This document shows, in pieces, positions 1 to 8,824 of a DNA stretch of 40,846 bases (position 1 is its first letter; each line of letters opens with the position of its first letter). The DNA lies in assembly GCA_009787915.1 (NCBI GenBank), contig WQSK01000004.1, forward strand, positions 1 to 40,846. The letters are read 5' to 3'. Source of the DNA: Bacillota bacterium. Its GTDB lineage: Bacteria; Bacillota; Clostridia; Christensenellales; UBA1242. The notes below the pieces were generated by a model, which made no database searches, was not told where the DNA came from, and saw nothing but the letters and a program-made list of their open reading frames with translations. Position numbers and translations under genes: made by a program.

Positions 1-682
1 CACCACCTTCAAAACCCGCGTCACCACCCCAAGTCCTGGCTCTCCTGCCCCGCCGAATAGTGTATACACCTTCACCATCGCTATCTAAAAACGCACCAGC
101 GCGTCCGCCAAGCCGCAATCGGTTGGCCTCGTGCGACATGCCACGGAAAATTGCCCCCGATGCACCGCCGCCGTCCGAGCCACCCGTTGCACGGTTTAGG
201 GCCTGGAACACAATTTGGTTAAGTTGCAACCCAACCAAAACGGCTGCAGTCACAAACAACATTGTTATCATCCCGCGAAACATTCTGAAAACAATCATGT
301 ACGGGTTGCCACCAGTTTTGTCCTTGATTTGTTCGCGAATGATTTGAATAATTGTAAAGAACATAATCAATGCCACGGCCACGATAATCATGTTTTGGAA
401 AAGGTTCCTAACGATACCGTGCTGTAAAAACACGGAAATAATATCATCGTCAAGTATTTGGTCACCTGGCTGACCGCCAACACCAACTTGGTCAGGAGAA
501 AAGGTACCGTCTGGTGCATTGCGTGCAACATAAACAGGACCAAGACCCGCCAGCCCCATAAATACGTCCTCTACCATATCAACAATAATTGTAAAGAAAA
601 TCCAAAACGGGTAAAAAATGTTGCCAAAGACAAAGCCCACCACATCGCCGAGCGGTCCAAGCAACAATCTCCCCAGATTCAT
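1..682 (-). CDS. Integral membrane protein, 3' part cut by window edge; resembles VirB6/TrbL-like or ICE-type transmembrane proteins
   Basis: Minus frame open from ATG at 682 to the window start (MNLGRLLLGPLGDVVGFVFGNIFYPFWIFFTIIVDMVEDVFMGLAGLGPVYVARN...RNLFQNMIIVAVALIMFFTIIQIIREQIKDKTGGNPYMIVFRMFRGMITMLFVTAAV). Several TM segments. Absent from the ORF track because no stop lies in the window. The family assignment is tentative. Confidence 0.7.
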   Translation of the reverse strand, partial: MNLGRLLLGPLGDVVGFVFGNIFYPFWIFFTIIVDMVEDVFMGLAGLGPVYVARNAPDGTFSPDQVGVGGQPGDQILDDDIISVFLQHGIVRNLFQNMIIVAVALIMFFTIIQIIREQIKDKTGGNPYMIVFRMFRGMITMLFVTAAVLVGLQLNQIVFQALNRATGGSDGGGASGAIFRGMSHEANRLRLGGRAGAFLDSDGEGVYTIRRGRRARTWGGDAGFEGG

Positions 683-754
683 AGTTCAATATTAGAACAA
701 AAAAAAACCCACGTCAATATTTTTGGCATGGATTTTTGTTTTAATTACAAAGAA

Positions 755-1792
<1,038 letters not shown>

Positions 1793-1830
1793 TTACAACA
1801 TCTATTATATATATGTAAAATGATTTTGTT

Positions 1831-2502
1831 ATGAAATACAAAACAGAAACACATTTGCATACCTCAGAGTCCAGCCCTTGCGGTTTTATGACCGCCAAAG
1901 AAATGGTACAGGCATACAAAAACGCGGGTTATAAAACCGTCATCATCACAGACCATGTTTACGAATACCCGTACCGCAATATGACGGATAAGACTTGGGA
2001 TGAAAAGATAGACTACTCTATGACGGGTTTCAAAAATGCCAAGGCACACGGCGACAAAATCGGTGTCAATGTTTTGTTTGCAATCGAAATCGTTTGCGAA
2101 GACAATGACCATATATTATATGGAATTACCGAGAAACTCTTGCGCTCGACCCCGAATATATACGAGATGACAATGCAGAACTTGAAAAACTTCGCCGACA
2201 AAAACAACATCTTGGTTGTCCAAGCCCACCCGTTTAGAACTTGTAGCACTACCCCACGGGCGCACGAATATGGTTTCGGAGCCGAGGTATACAACGGACA
2301 ATACGACAAAAGACACAGACAATGTTACGACAGCGCAATGGAATACGCAGGAGCACATGGTTTGTTAAAAACCAGTGGCTCTGACGCCCACGAACCTGAC
2401 GATATCGCACGCGGAGGCATGATATCAAAAACCGAAATCAAAACAATGGACGATTTTATTGAACTTGTAAAAAGTGGTTCGGGCGAACTTATCACATCTT
2501 AA
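1831..2502 (+). CDS. PHP-domain metal-dependent phosphoesterase
   Basis: ETHLHTSESSPCG ... IITDHVYEY ... VQAHPFR ... SGSDAHEPDDIARGG. Confidence 0.85.
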   Translation: MKYKTETHLHTSESSPCGFMTAKEMVQAYKNAGYKTVIITDHVYEYPYRNMTDKTWDEKIDYSMTGFKNAKAHGDKIGVNVLFAIEIVCEDNDHILYGITEKLLRSTPNIYEMTMQNLKNFADKNNILVVQAHPFRTCSTTPRAHEYGFGAEVYNGQYDKRHRQCYDSAMEYAGAHGLLKTSGSDAHEPDDIARGGMISKTEIKTMDDFIELVKSGSGELITS

Positions 2503-3302
2503 CTGATTGCCACACAGTCTGTTTTATCACCCAAAAGATTATACCTTATAACTGTTGGTATCGCTTGTTTGAACGTACTTTTTTTGTATATATCCAACCA
2601 CGTTTGTTCCTCTGTAAAATCAGAACCGACAACCAAAGTTTCTTCACCAGAGCCCAAGTCTTTTACAAACATTGTTTCATCATGCACAGGTATCGTAGCC
2701 TGACCATTTTTCATTCTTGTTTGCAAGATAGAATCAACAACATCGGATTCATGCCTGCCGTCCGCCCATGGTTTTTGTTTGGATTTATAATGAGGCAAAA
2801 TCATCTCGCTCTTTAACAAACCGATACCATCGTACGTATCGGTATCCAAACCAAAGTGGTTTGCCTCGGGGTTATCATAAACACTGACTGTGCTTAAATC
2901 ATCTGTTGTTGAAACTATACCCGCGCTGGCTCCGACCCAGAGTAAATCTGGGTTTTCAATATTTGCATGTGCCCATTCTGAAAAACCAGATACTTTCATC
3001 AAGCGTGACAAGTCAAAACTGTTACCACCCTCTACATAAATAGTTTTTGCCTTTTCCAAAGCCCTGAACAAATCACCTGGCTTACCTAAGTAATCTTGCA
3101 AACTCAAAACTTCTATAGAAAATTTGCCTTTCGATTTCAAATTACGCAATTTGTTTTGTGCCTTAATACTGCAATAAGAGTTATCGTCCAATGCATCTAA
3201 ACCATCTGGAATATAGAAAAGTTCATTTCCAAACTTCTCTCTGTGACCCATTGTGTATTGCTTCAAGAACTTTATATTTCTTGGTGCCGTTATTATTTTC
3301 AT
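2499..3302 (-). CDS. Peptidase S51 (peptidase E-like) family protein
   Basis: EGGNSFDLSRLM and VGASAGIVSTTDDLS (nucleophile Ser context). Confidence 0.8.
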   Translation of the reverse strand: MKIITAPRNIKFLKQYTMGHREKFGNELFYIPDGLDALDDNSYCSIKAQNKLRNLKSKGKFSIEVLSLQDYLGKPGDLFRALEKAKTIYVEGGNSFDLSRLMKVSGFSEWAHANIENPDLLWVGASAGIVSTTDDLSTVSVYDNPEANHFGLDTDTYDGIGLLKSEMILPHYKSKQKPWADGRHESDVVDSILQTRMKNGQATIPVHDETMFVKDLGSGEETLVVGSDFTEEQTWLDIYKKSTFKQAIPTVIRYNLLGDKTDCVAIS

Positions 3303-3324
3303 ATTTATATCCCCTTAATATCAT

Positions 3325-3370
3325 CAAAAAAAATCTGCTTTTGCATTTAACGCTCAAGCAGATTTTTTGT
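3325..3370 (-). terminator. Intrinsic terminator
   Basis: Minus strand AAAAAATCTGCTT-loop-AAGCAGATTTTTTT; long stem followed by T-run. Confidence 0.85.
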
Positions 3371-3493
3371 TCCTTTTTATTTTAAATTAATTATAATTTT
3401 TATTTTTTTACCGCAGAAACCCAAAACCCGCACGTCCGCCGACGAGCCAAATAAACCGAATATAGAGTTTCTTACAGGTTTTCAATTCCATAT
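3371..3493 (-). ncRNA. Candidate stand-alone structured small RNA (transcript probably about 3493 to 3325)
   Basis: Minus strand GGAATTGAAAACCTGTAAGAAACTCTATATTCGGTTTATTTGGCTCGTCGGCGGACGTGCGGGTTTTGGGTTTCTGCGG. Nested pairing AGAAACTC/GGGTTTCT around a GCTCGTC-GGCG-GACGTGC hairpin. Near-consensus promoter upstream and intrinsic terminator downstream. Confidence 0.6.
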
Positions 3494-3497
3494 ATAT

Positions 3498-3528
3498 ATT
3501 ATATACCACAATAGATACAATTTGTCAA
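3498..3528 (-). promoter_or_regulatory. SigA-type promoter
   Basis: Minus strand TTGACA (3528-3523), 17-nt spacer to TATATA (3505-3500) or 19 nt to TATAAT (3503-3498). Confidence 0.75.
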
Positions 3529-3713
3529 TGATTTTTTCGGCGTCTGCCCCTAATAATATCAAGATTGTGTCTAAGGAGCCCCAAAAACTCAGACAGTTCC
3601 ATAAGTTGGTGTTCATCCAAACAATTGGCGAGCGCCGTCGCCGTCACACCCGCTTGTGCAATCAGGCATTCGCCGCTTTTTATATCACGTTGTTGTTTAT
3701 TTTCATTACTCAT
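3525..3713 (-). CDS. Small conserved-type protein of unknown function (possibly DUF6774-like)
   Basis: MSNENKQQRDIKSGECLIAQAGVTATALANCLDEHQLMELSEFLGLLRHNLDIIRGRRRKNH; directly downstream of plsX on the same strand. Confidence 0.55.
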   Translation of the reverse strand: MSNENKQQRDIKSGECLIAQAGVTATALANCLDEHQLMELSEFLGLLRHNLDIIRGRRRKNH

Positions 3714-3730
3714 TAGGTCATTATATATGA

Positions 3731-4738
3731 TTACTCTGTAACTTGGCACTTTGCAATTGCCGAACCAATCTTTTCTGACAAAGACATAGCCCCCATTTTC
3801 GATGCCTGCAAGATTGCCGTTGCGATTGCGCTTGGTCCGCTGTTCCCGTGTGCTTTTAAAAGCGGTTTTTTCACACCCAAGAATATCGCCCCGCCCTTTG
3901 CATCTTCACCAAGTCGCTTTTTCATTTTAAGCAACCTTGGTGCAACCAAAATCTTTCCGACTACCGAACCTTTAAGTGCGGATTTTAGTTCTTTGGAAAA
4001 CAACTTGGCGGTTCCTTCCAGGGTTTTTAACAAAACGTTTCCAACAAACCCGTCAGCAACGACTATGTCACATTTTCCCATTACAACGTCGCGAGCCTCT
4101 ATGTTTCCAACAAAATTAAGACCCGACTCTTTTAACAACTTGAATGTTTCAAGGGTTAATTCGTTTCCTTTTTCGTCCTCGGCACCAACCGAGAGCAAAC
4201 CAACGCGTGGTTTTTCCAAACCTTTTTCCCTTGCATAAATATCGGCCATAACCGCAAAGTGCAACAAGTTGATTGGCTTGCAATCCATGTTTGCCCCCAA
4301 ATCCAAAACCATAACACCTTTTCTATCTATAGTAGGTAAACTCGCACAAAGCGCAGGACGGGAAACCCCCGCTATCCGCCCAAGTTTCATAAACCCACCC
4401 GTGAGCAAAGCCCCCGTGCTTCCTGCCGATACCATAGCAGAACAATCTTCACGGCTCTTAAGTGCCTCGACACCTTTGACAATTGAACTGTCGGGTTTGG
4501 TTCGGATTGCTTGGGCTGGATGCTCGTTCATCTCTATATTTACAGTTGTATGAATGACCTCTACTCGACCCGAGTTTATAAACTCACCCATGTTTTTATA
4601 GTCACGAATTTTTTGCTCGTCACCAACGAGTACAAGTTTCAATGCTTTGTCGCTATCCAATGCCGACATCGCTGCGGGAAGTGTCGCCATCACACCATTG
4701 TCCCCACCTAAACAATCAAGAATTACTTTTGTTTCCAC
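3731..4738 (-). CDS. plsX: Phosphate acyltransferase PlsX
   Basis: LDCLGGDNGVMATLPAAMSAL, MVSAGSTGALLTGG, VADGFVGNVLLKTLEG, GVKKPLLKAHGNS. Confidence 0.96.
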   Translation of the reverse strand: METKVILDCLGGDNGVMATLPAAMSALDSDKALKLVLVGDEQKIRDYKNMGEFINSGRVEVIHTTVNIEMNEHPAQAIRTKPDSSIVKGVEALKSREDCSAMVSAGSTGALLTGGFMKLGRIAGVSRPALCASLPTIDRKGVMVLDLGANMDCKPINLLHFAVMADIYAREKGLEKPRVGLLSVGAEDEKGNELTLETFKLLKESGLNFVGNIEARDVVMGKCDIVVADGFVGNVLLKTLEGTAKLFSKELKSALKGSVVGKILVAPRLLKMKKRLGEDAKGGAIFLGVKKPLLKAHGNSGPSAIATAILQASKMGAMSLSEKIGSAIAKCQVTE

Positions 4739-4791
4739 TTGACAAGGTTATCATATACGTGTTATGTTTGTCAAATAAAGGAGTACCAAAC

Positions 4792-4989
4792 ATGGCAGTA
4801 CCAAAAACCAAGACCTCGAAATCCAAAAAGCGCACAAGGAGTGCCGCTAATTTCAAAGCGCACGCAAGGGCAACAAGCGAATGCCCACATTGTCACGAAC
4901 AAAAACAACCACACCGTGTTTGCAAAGCCTGTGGTTATTATAAAGGCGCAAAAGTTCTTGAAGTAGAAAAAGAAAAGAAAAAAGATTAA
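4792..4989 (+). CDS. rpmF: 50S ribosomal protein L32
   Basis: MAVPKTKTSKSKKRTRSAANFKAHARATSECPHCHEQKQPHRVCKACGYYKG; four-Cys zinc ribbon; AAAGGAG RBS. Confidence 0.95.
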   Translation: MAVPKTKTSKSKKRTRSAANFKAHARATSECPHCHEQKQPHRVCKACGYYKGAKVLEVEKEKKKD

Positions 4990-5025
4990 CCAGCGTACCG
5001 CTGGACCTAGTTGCTACGCGTACAT

Positions 5026-5059
5026 TAAAAATACCCCAGTTAATCGCGGGGCATTTTTT
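5026..5059 (+). terminator. Intrinsic terminator after rpmF, probably bidirectional
   Basis: AAAAATACCCC-AGTTAATCG-CGGGGCATTTTTT. Confidence 0.8.
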
Positions 5060-5074
5060 GTTGTATAAAAAACT

Positions 5075-7363
5075 TTAGACGCCCAATGTGTCGTCGACTT
5101 CTGTGGCGGCCCTGCCCATACCTGCGGTGCCGTCAAGAAACCGCTCGCAACTCTTTTCACCTTTTTCGGCAAGAAGGGCCTTAAGTTCCCCGACCTCGTC
5201 AACGGTTCCGCCCGTTCCATCCGTGAGCCTTGGTCCGCCGTTCATCTCGTCACGTTTTTTCATAATGAGTTCTTTTAATCGCGGTGAAAAACCTGTTGTA
5301 GAAGCAGGTCGTCTGTATCTTGGGTGCGACATATCGCGACGTTCTTTTATATCTTTGACTACGACATTTATGATGTGTTTTATATTTTGCTCGGTGTTTG
5401 CGGTGTTGTGTCGCAAATGTTTTACAAGGTCAGGGGTCTGAATATCGGTTACGCCCCTTGCAAGGTCGGCAGATTCTTCAACATACTCTCTCATACTTTC
5501 AAATCCGTTCGCGGTTCCATTTCGTTTAAGTTTTTCTGCGAGAAACGCTTTTTTCTCGCCAATTCTTTTGATTCCTGCAATATCGCTTGTGACGTTGGCG
5601 CGTGCCTCGTCCGATAATCCGCTGTCAGGGAGTTCCAACCACCTGCCCAAAACAACAAGGTACTCATCCAACAACGCACTGACATGAAGGACTTGGAGTT
5701 CACTGTTTTTTTGTTCCTCGGTAATCGGTTGGTCGAGGACATCTACAGGCGGAGGGTCGTCTGGTGGGTCCAAAACATCATCGGGGTCGGCGGGGTCAAG
5801 CGGGTCGGGCGCATCAATATCGTCATCGGCGGAATCATCAACATCAGTACCACCCGTTCCAAAGTCGCCAAAGTCACCCAAATCAAATATTTCGTCGTCA
5901 TCCGTTGTTAAATCATGGTCCCTCAAATATTGCTCGATTTTATTTTTCGCATCTTGCCTATCAAGATAATCCAACACAACAATGGCATTATTAAGTTGCT
6001 CACTATACGTGACAATCAACTTTTTGTTCTTAATCGCATCTGAACACGCTGTAAAAAAGTCGTCGTCATAAGCCCCCAACCCTGCATAGTTTTCACCATC
6101 AATTTCAGAAAGCGCGCTCACGTCTATAAGTCCCAAATACCAAACTATATCTGTGTCGTCTATGGTGACGATACTTGACTGGTTTCTTCTATCCATCAAT
6201 TCACGATAGTCGTGTATTCTTTGTTTTGTTTCCCTGACTGTGTTCAAGAGTGCCTGTGTCGCCAATTCCTCCGCGGTCAAAGGTGGGGTTTCAACATCCG
6301 CGGGGGCAAGGTCGGGCAGGTCAGTCCCAAGCAATTCATCATCACCATAATAATCAAAAAGAGGCCTGTCTATCATTACCTTGTCGAACTTAATATAATA
6401 CTGCCATGGTTTAATTACCGCAGTTCCATAGGGTTGAGGCATAGCGTCAACATTACCCACCTCCAAATTTCCTGTGAATCCGCTGGCATTGGGTTGCGGT
6501 TCTTCGATTGGTCCTTGCGCCAATTTCGCGTGCATAGAATCAAATAACTCTGGGTGTTGTTTTTCCAAAACATAAGAGGTCGGACTCCCCTCCCTTAACA
6601 AATCCGCGAGCGCATCAAAAGAATGTGTTCCCGTTTCATTAACCACGTCCAAAAAGTTTTTGTCCCTATCAAAAGATATTAAAACTGAGCCGTTTAAACT
6701 TAAATCTGTTCCTTTGTAAAACCAAAGCCTAAGGGTAAAAATTGTATCTTCTGGTTTTTCGCCCTGAACCTCAACAAGGTCGTCGGCATAAGACAAATAT
6801 GGTTCCAACCGCGCACTTTGTTCTTCGGTAAGTTTCACGTTTTCAAGTTCAACCCTAAGGTGATGGATATTAAAGTTTTCATCCTTCATCAGTTTGTTTA
6901 TGATATCGTTTAATTCGTCATCGGTTATTGATTTTGTCGTAGGCTCGTTTGATTTAAGGGTTTCAAGCAACTTTGGTTCATGTCGCAAAAGATATAAATA
7001 AACTGGGTGATTTTCTGGCAAAAGATTCAGGTCAACAATACCCCAAAGACCCGAGATACTCTCGATTTTGCCATTAGCAATGTTTATGGTCCACGGTATG
7101 TAATTTTCAGGTGCACTCCCCCATGAGTTCTGATGGATAGTAATCGAACTACTATTGACACCATCTGCAATGGAAACTCTGTTCCCTCCCTCATGGGTAA
7201 GATACCGTTCTAAAATCCTTTCTTGCTTCTCTGTCAGGGTTGCACCGTCCCCAAGTTTTGCAACTTCATCTCGCGCAAAACCATATGGTGTCCGACCCTC
7301 GGTTTCACGGCGCATAATCTTTTCGACAAGTCCGTCAATAAATTCGTTTGTTACTTCTGCCAC
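5075..7363 (-). CDS. Large hypothetical protein with an Asp/Pro-rich linker
   Basis: Long ORF. The likely start is GTG at 7363 (VAEVTNEFIDGLVEK...) because the ORF-track start at 7525 runs through the divergent gene at 7455. Contains DDDIDAPDPLDPADPDDVLDPPDDPPPVDVLDQ. Confidence 0.75.
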   Translation of the reverse strand: MAEVTNEFIDGLVEKIMRRETEGRTPYGFARDEVAKLGDGATLTEKQERILERYLTHEGGNRVSIADGVNSSSITIHQNSWGSAPENYIPWTINIANGKIESISGLWGIVDLNLLPENHPVYLYLLRHEPKLLETLKSNEPTTKSITDDELNDIINKLMKDENFNIHHLRVELENVKLTEEQSARLEPYLSYADDLVEVQGEKPEDTIFTLRLWFYKGTDLSLNGSVLISFDRDKNFLDVVNETGTHSFDALADLLREGSPTSYVLEKQHPELFDSMHAKLAQGPIEEPQPNASGFTGNLEVGNVDAMPQPYGTAVIKPWQYYIKFDKVMIDRPLFDYYGDDELLGTDLPDLAPADVETPPLTAEELATQALLNTVRETKQRIHDYRELMDRRNQSSIVTIDDTDIVWYLGLIDVSALSEIDGENYAGLGAYDDDFFTACSDAIKNKKLIVTYSEQLNNAIVVLDYLDRQDAKNKIEQYLRDHDLTTDDDEIFDLGDFGDFGTGGTDVDDSADDDIDAPDPLDPADPDDVLDPPDDPPPVDVLDQPITEEQKNSELQVLHVSALLDEYLVVLGRWLELPDSGLSDEARANVTSDIAGIKRIGEKKAFLAEKLKRNGTANGFESMREYVEESADLARGVTDIQTPDLVKHLRHNTANTEQNIKHIINVVVKDIKERRDMSHPRYRRPASTTGFSPRLKELIMKKRDEMNGGPRLTDGTGGTVDEVGELKALLAEKGEKSCERFLDGTAGMGRAATEVDDTLGV

Positions 7364-7454
7364 TGTGCATAGTATGCCACATTTTTCGGCTTTTTGCAAC
7401 TGATTTCTTCGTGATAATTGACTTTTGTCGAAAAGTGTGTTATTATGAAACCCA

Positions 7455-7991
7455 ATGAAGGGGCTAATCATTTTTTGCATTCTATTATTTGTGGCGTCAA
7501 TAGCCCCACTTTTTTCATGGGGCAAGAGTTACGACGACGTCATAGCCACCGCCGCCCAAATGTTCGGCATAGAGGAACACGAGTTCGAGATTAACCTAAC
7601 CCGAGGTCGCGTAGTAAATGCGGCAGGCGAAAACGTAAGCGGAACCTTCCGCCTCTGTGTCCGCGTTACCGAGTACAATCGGGTCTACGGTGTCTATGTA
7701 ATAAACGTTCGTCAAACTTTTTCCCGTCCAATGACGATACAAACAATCTTCCACGAATTTGCACACGCGGCGCAACACAAGTTCCGACTCTGTTTCGGCG
7801 GACTCCACCGCGAACAACACGCCGAGTTATTGGCTTTCAACAAAATGTGGCACGGCGGTTTTTGGTGGGACGCCCTGCATATGCTCGGGGTTCACGGACT
7901 TCGCTTGAAGCCAAGTGATTACCTTGTCCCCCGCCAAATCATGCGCACGATGCTAACGGGCGAAATCACAACACCTATAAATTTTGTCTAG
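7455..7991 (+). CDS. Secreted/membrane-anchored putative zinc-metallopeptidase-like protein
   Basis: N-terminal hydrophobic signal (MKGLIIFCILLFVASIAPLFSWG) and HEFAHAAQ (HExxH). Confidence 0.7.
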   Translation: MKGLIIFCILLFVASIAPLFSWGKSYDDVIATAAQMFGIEEHEFEINLTRGRVVNAAGENVSGTFRLCVRVTEYNRVYGVYVINVRQTFSRPMTIQTIFHEFAHAAQHKFRLCFGGLHREQHAELLAFNKMWHGGFWWDALHMLGVHGLRLKPSDYLVPRQIMRTMLTGEITTPINFV

Positions 7992-8188
7992 GGGAATCCG
8001 CGTGCGAAAGGGTGAGGGCAGTCGCATATGTACTTTTACAGTTTGAGAATCTTTCTTGAAAAATCGCATTTTCACTCTTGATCCATATTTTTGTTTTCAA
8101 GGCGAAAATAGTGATTTTACCAAGAAAGGCTCAAACCATATAAAAGTACATATGCGACTGCCCTCACCCTTTCGCACGCGGATTCCCC
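7991..8188. repeat. Palindromic repeat element, copy 1
   Basis: GGGGAATCCGCGTGCGAAAGGGTGAGGGCAGTCGCATATGTACTTTTA is a 48-nt perfect inverted repeat at both ends. Inner imperfect pairing continues (TTTGAG..CTTTCTTG..AAAATC). Left end overlaps the TAG stop at 7989-7991. Confidence 0.92.
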
Positions 8189-8232
8189 GCAAACCTTTGA
8201 CAATATGAATTGGCACGTGCTATTATTTTGAC

Positions 8233-8706
8233 ATGTCTGTTGGGGAAAAAGAAGAAAAGGAAAAACTGGTCGAAGCCACAATTGTCGCCGTGCAATCGAG
8301 TTTTATAGAAAATAGGCTCTTTTACGACGAGGTCTTGGTACGATTCAAAGTAGATGAAACAACACAACTGAAAATGTTTAACAGTCCGCTCTTGGAAGCA
8401 GACGATATAAGGCTTTGGCGCAGAATTGTTTTGACCGCCGTAACGGGAAATGAAACAAGTCCCATCGCCCGCGCTGTAAATTTTTTCAAAGACTATAAAT
8501 CCACCCTTATGGGGAAAAAAGTTTTGGTTTCATGGATTGACCATGATGTTTGGGGTATCGGAAAAACCGATGACAAAATGTTCTATCCTGGTCAGCACGG
8601 TCTTTGGGGTGACGATGACGAAGAAACATCGCTTAACCTGAGCACATATGCAAACGAAAATGTCACACCAATAACCGACGCCCCAGAAACCCCTCCCGTA
8701 ATTTAA
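8233..8706 (+). CDS. Hypothetical protein
   Basis: 157-aa ORF without a competing longer ORF; MSVGEKEEKEKLVEATIVAVQSSFIENRLFYDEV. Confidence 0.65.
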   Translation: MSVGEKEEKEKLVEATIVAVQSSFIENRLFYDEVLVRFKVDETTQLKMFNSPLLEADDIRLWRRIVLTAVTGNETSPIARAVNFFKDYKSTLMGKKVLVSWIDHDVWGIGKTDDKMFYPGQHGLWGDDDEETSLNLSTYANENVTPITDAPETPPVI

Positions 8707-8709
8707 ACC

Positions 8710-8824
8710 TAAAAAGGCATTTACTACTTTAATAAAATATCTATGATAAATAGTCTTGAGGCTATTTTAGGGAAAAGATTGCAAACTACAAAATTATACT
8801 CGCGTACCCTTGCTCACCCTTTTT
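8710..8824. repeat. Palindromic repeat family, copy 3 (degenerate half element)
   Basis: Minus strand GTAGTTTGCAATCTTTTCCCTAAAATAGCCTCAAGACTATTTAT matches copy 2 ACAGTTTGCAATCTTTTTCCGAAAATCGCTTCAAGACAATTTAT. GGGTGAG is shared with the copy 1 arm. Confidence 0.7.

Noticed and set aside
4990-5004. CCAGCG-TAC-CGCTGG short hairpin after rpmF
   Set aside because: A real palindrome but very short, and it sits before a normal terminator; insufficient evidence for a separate function.
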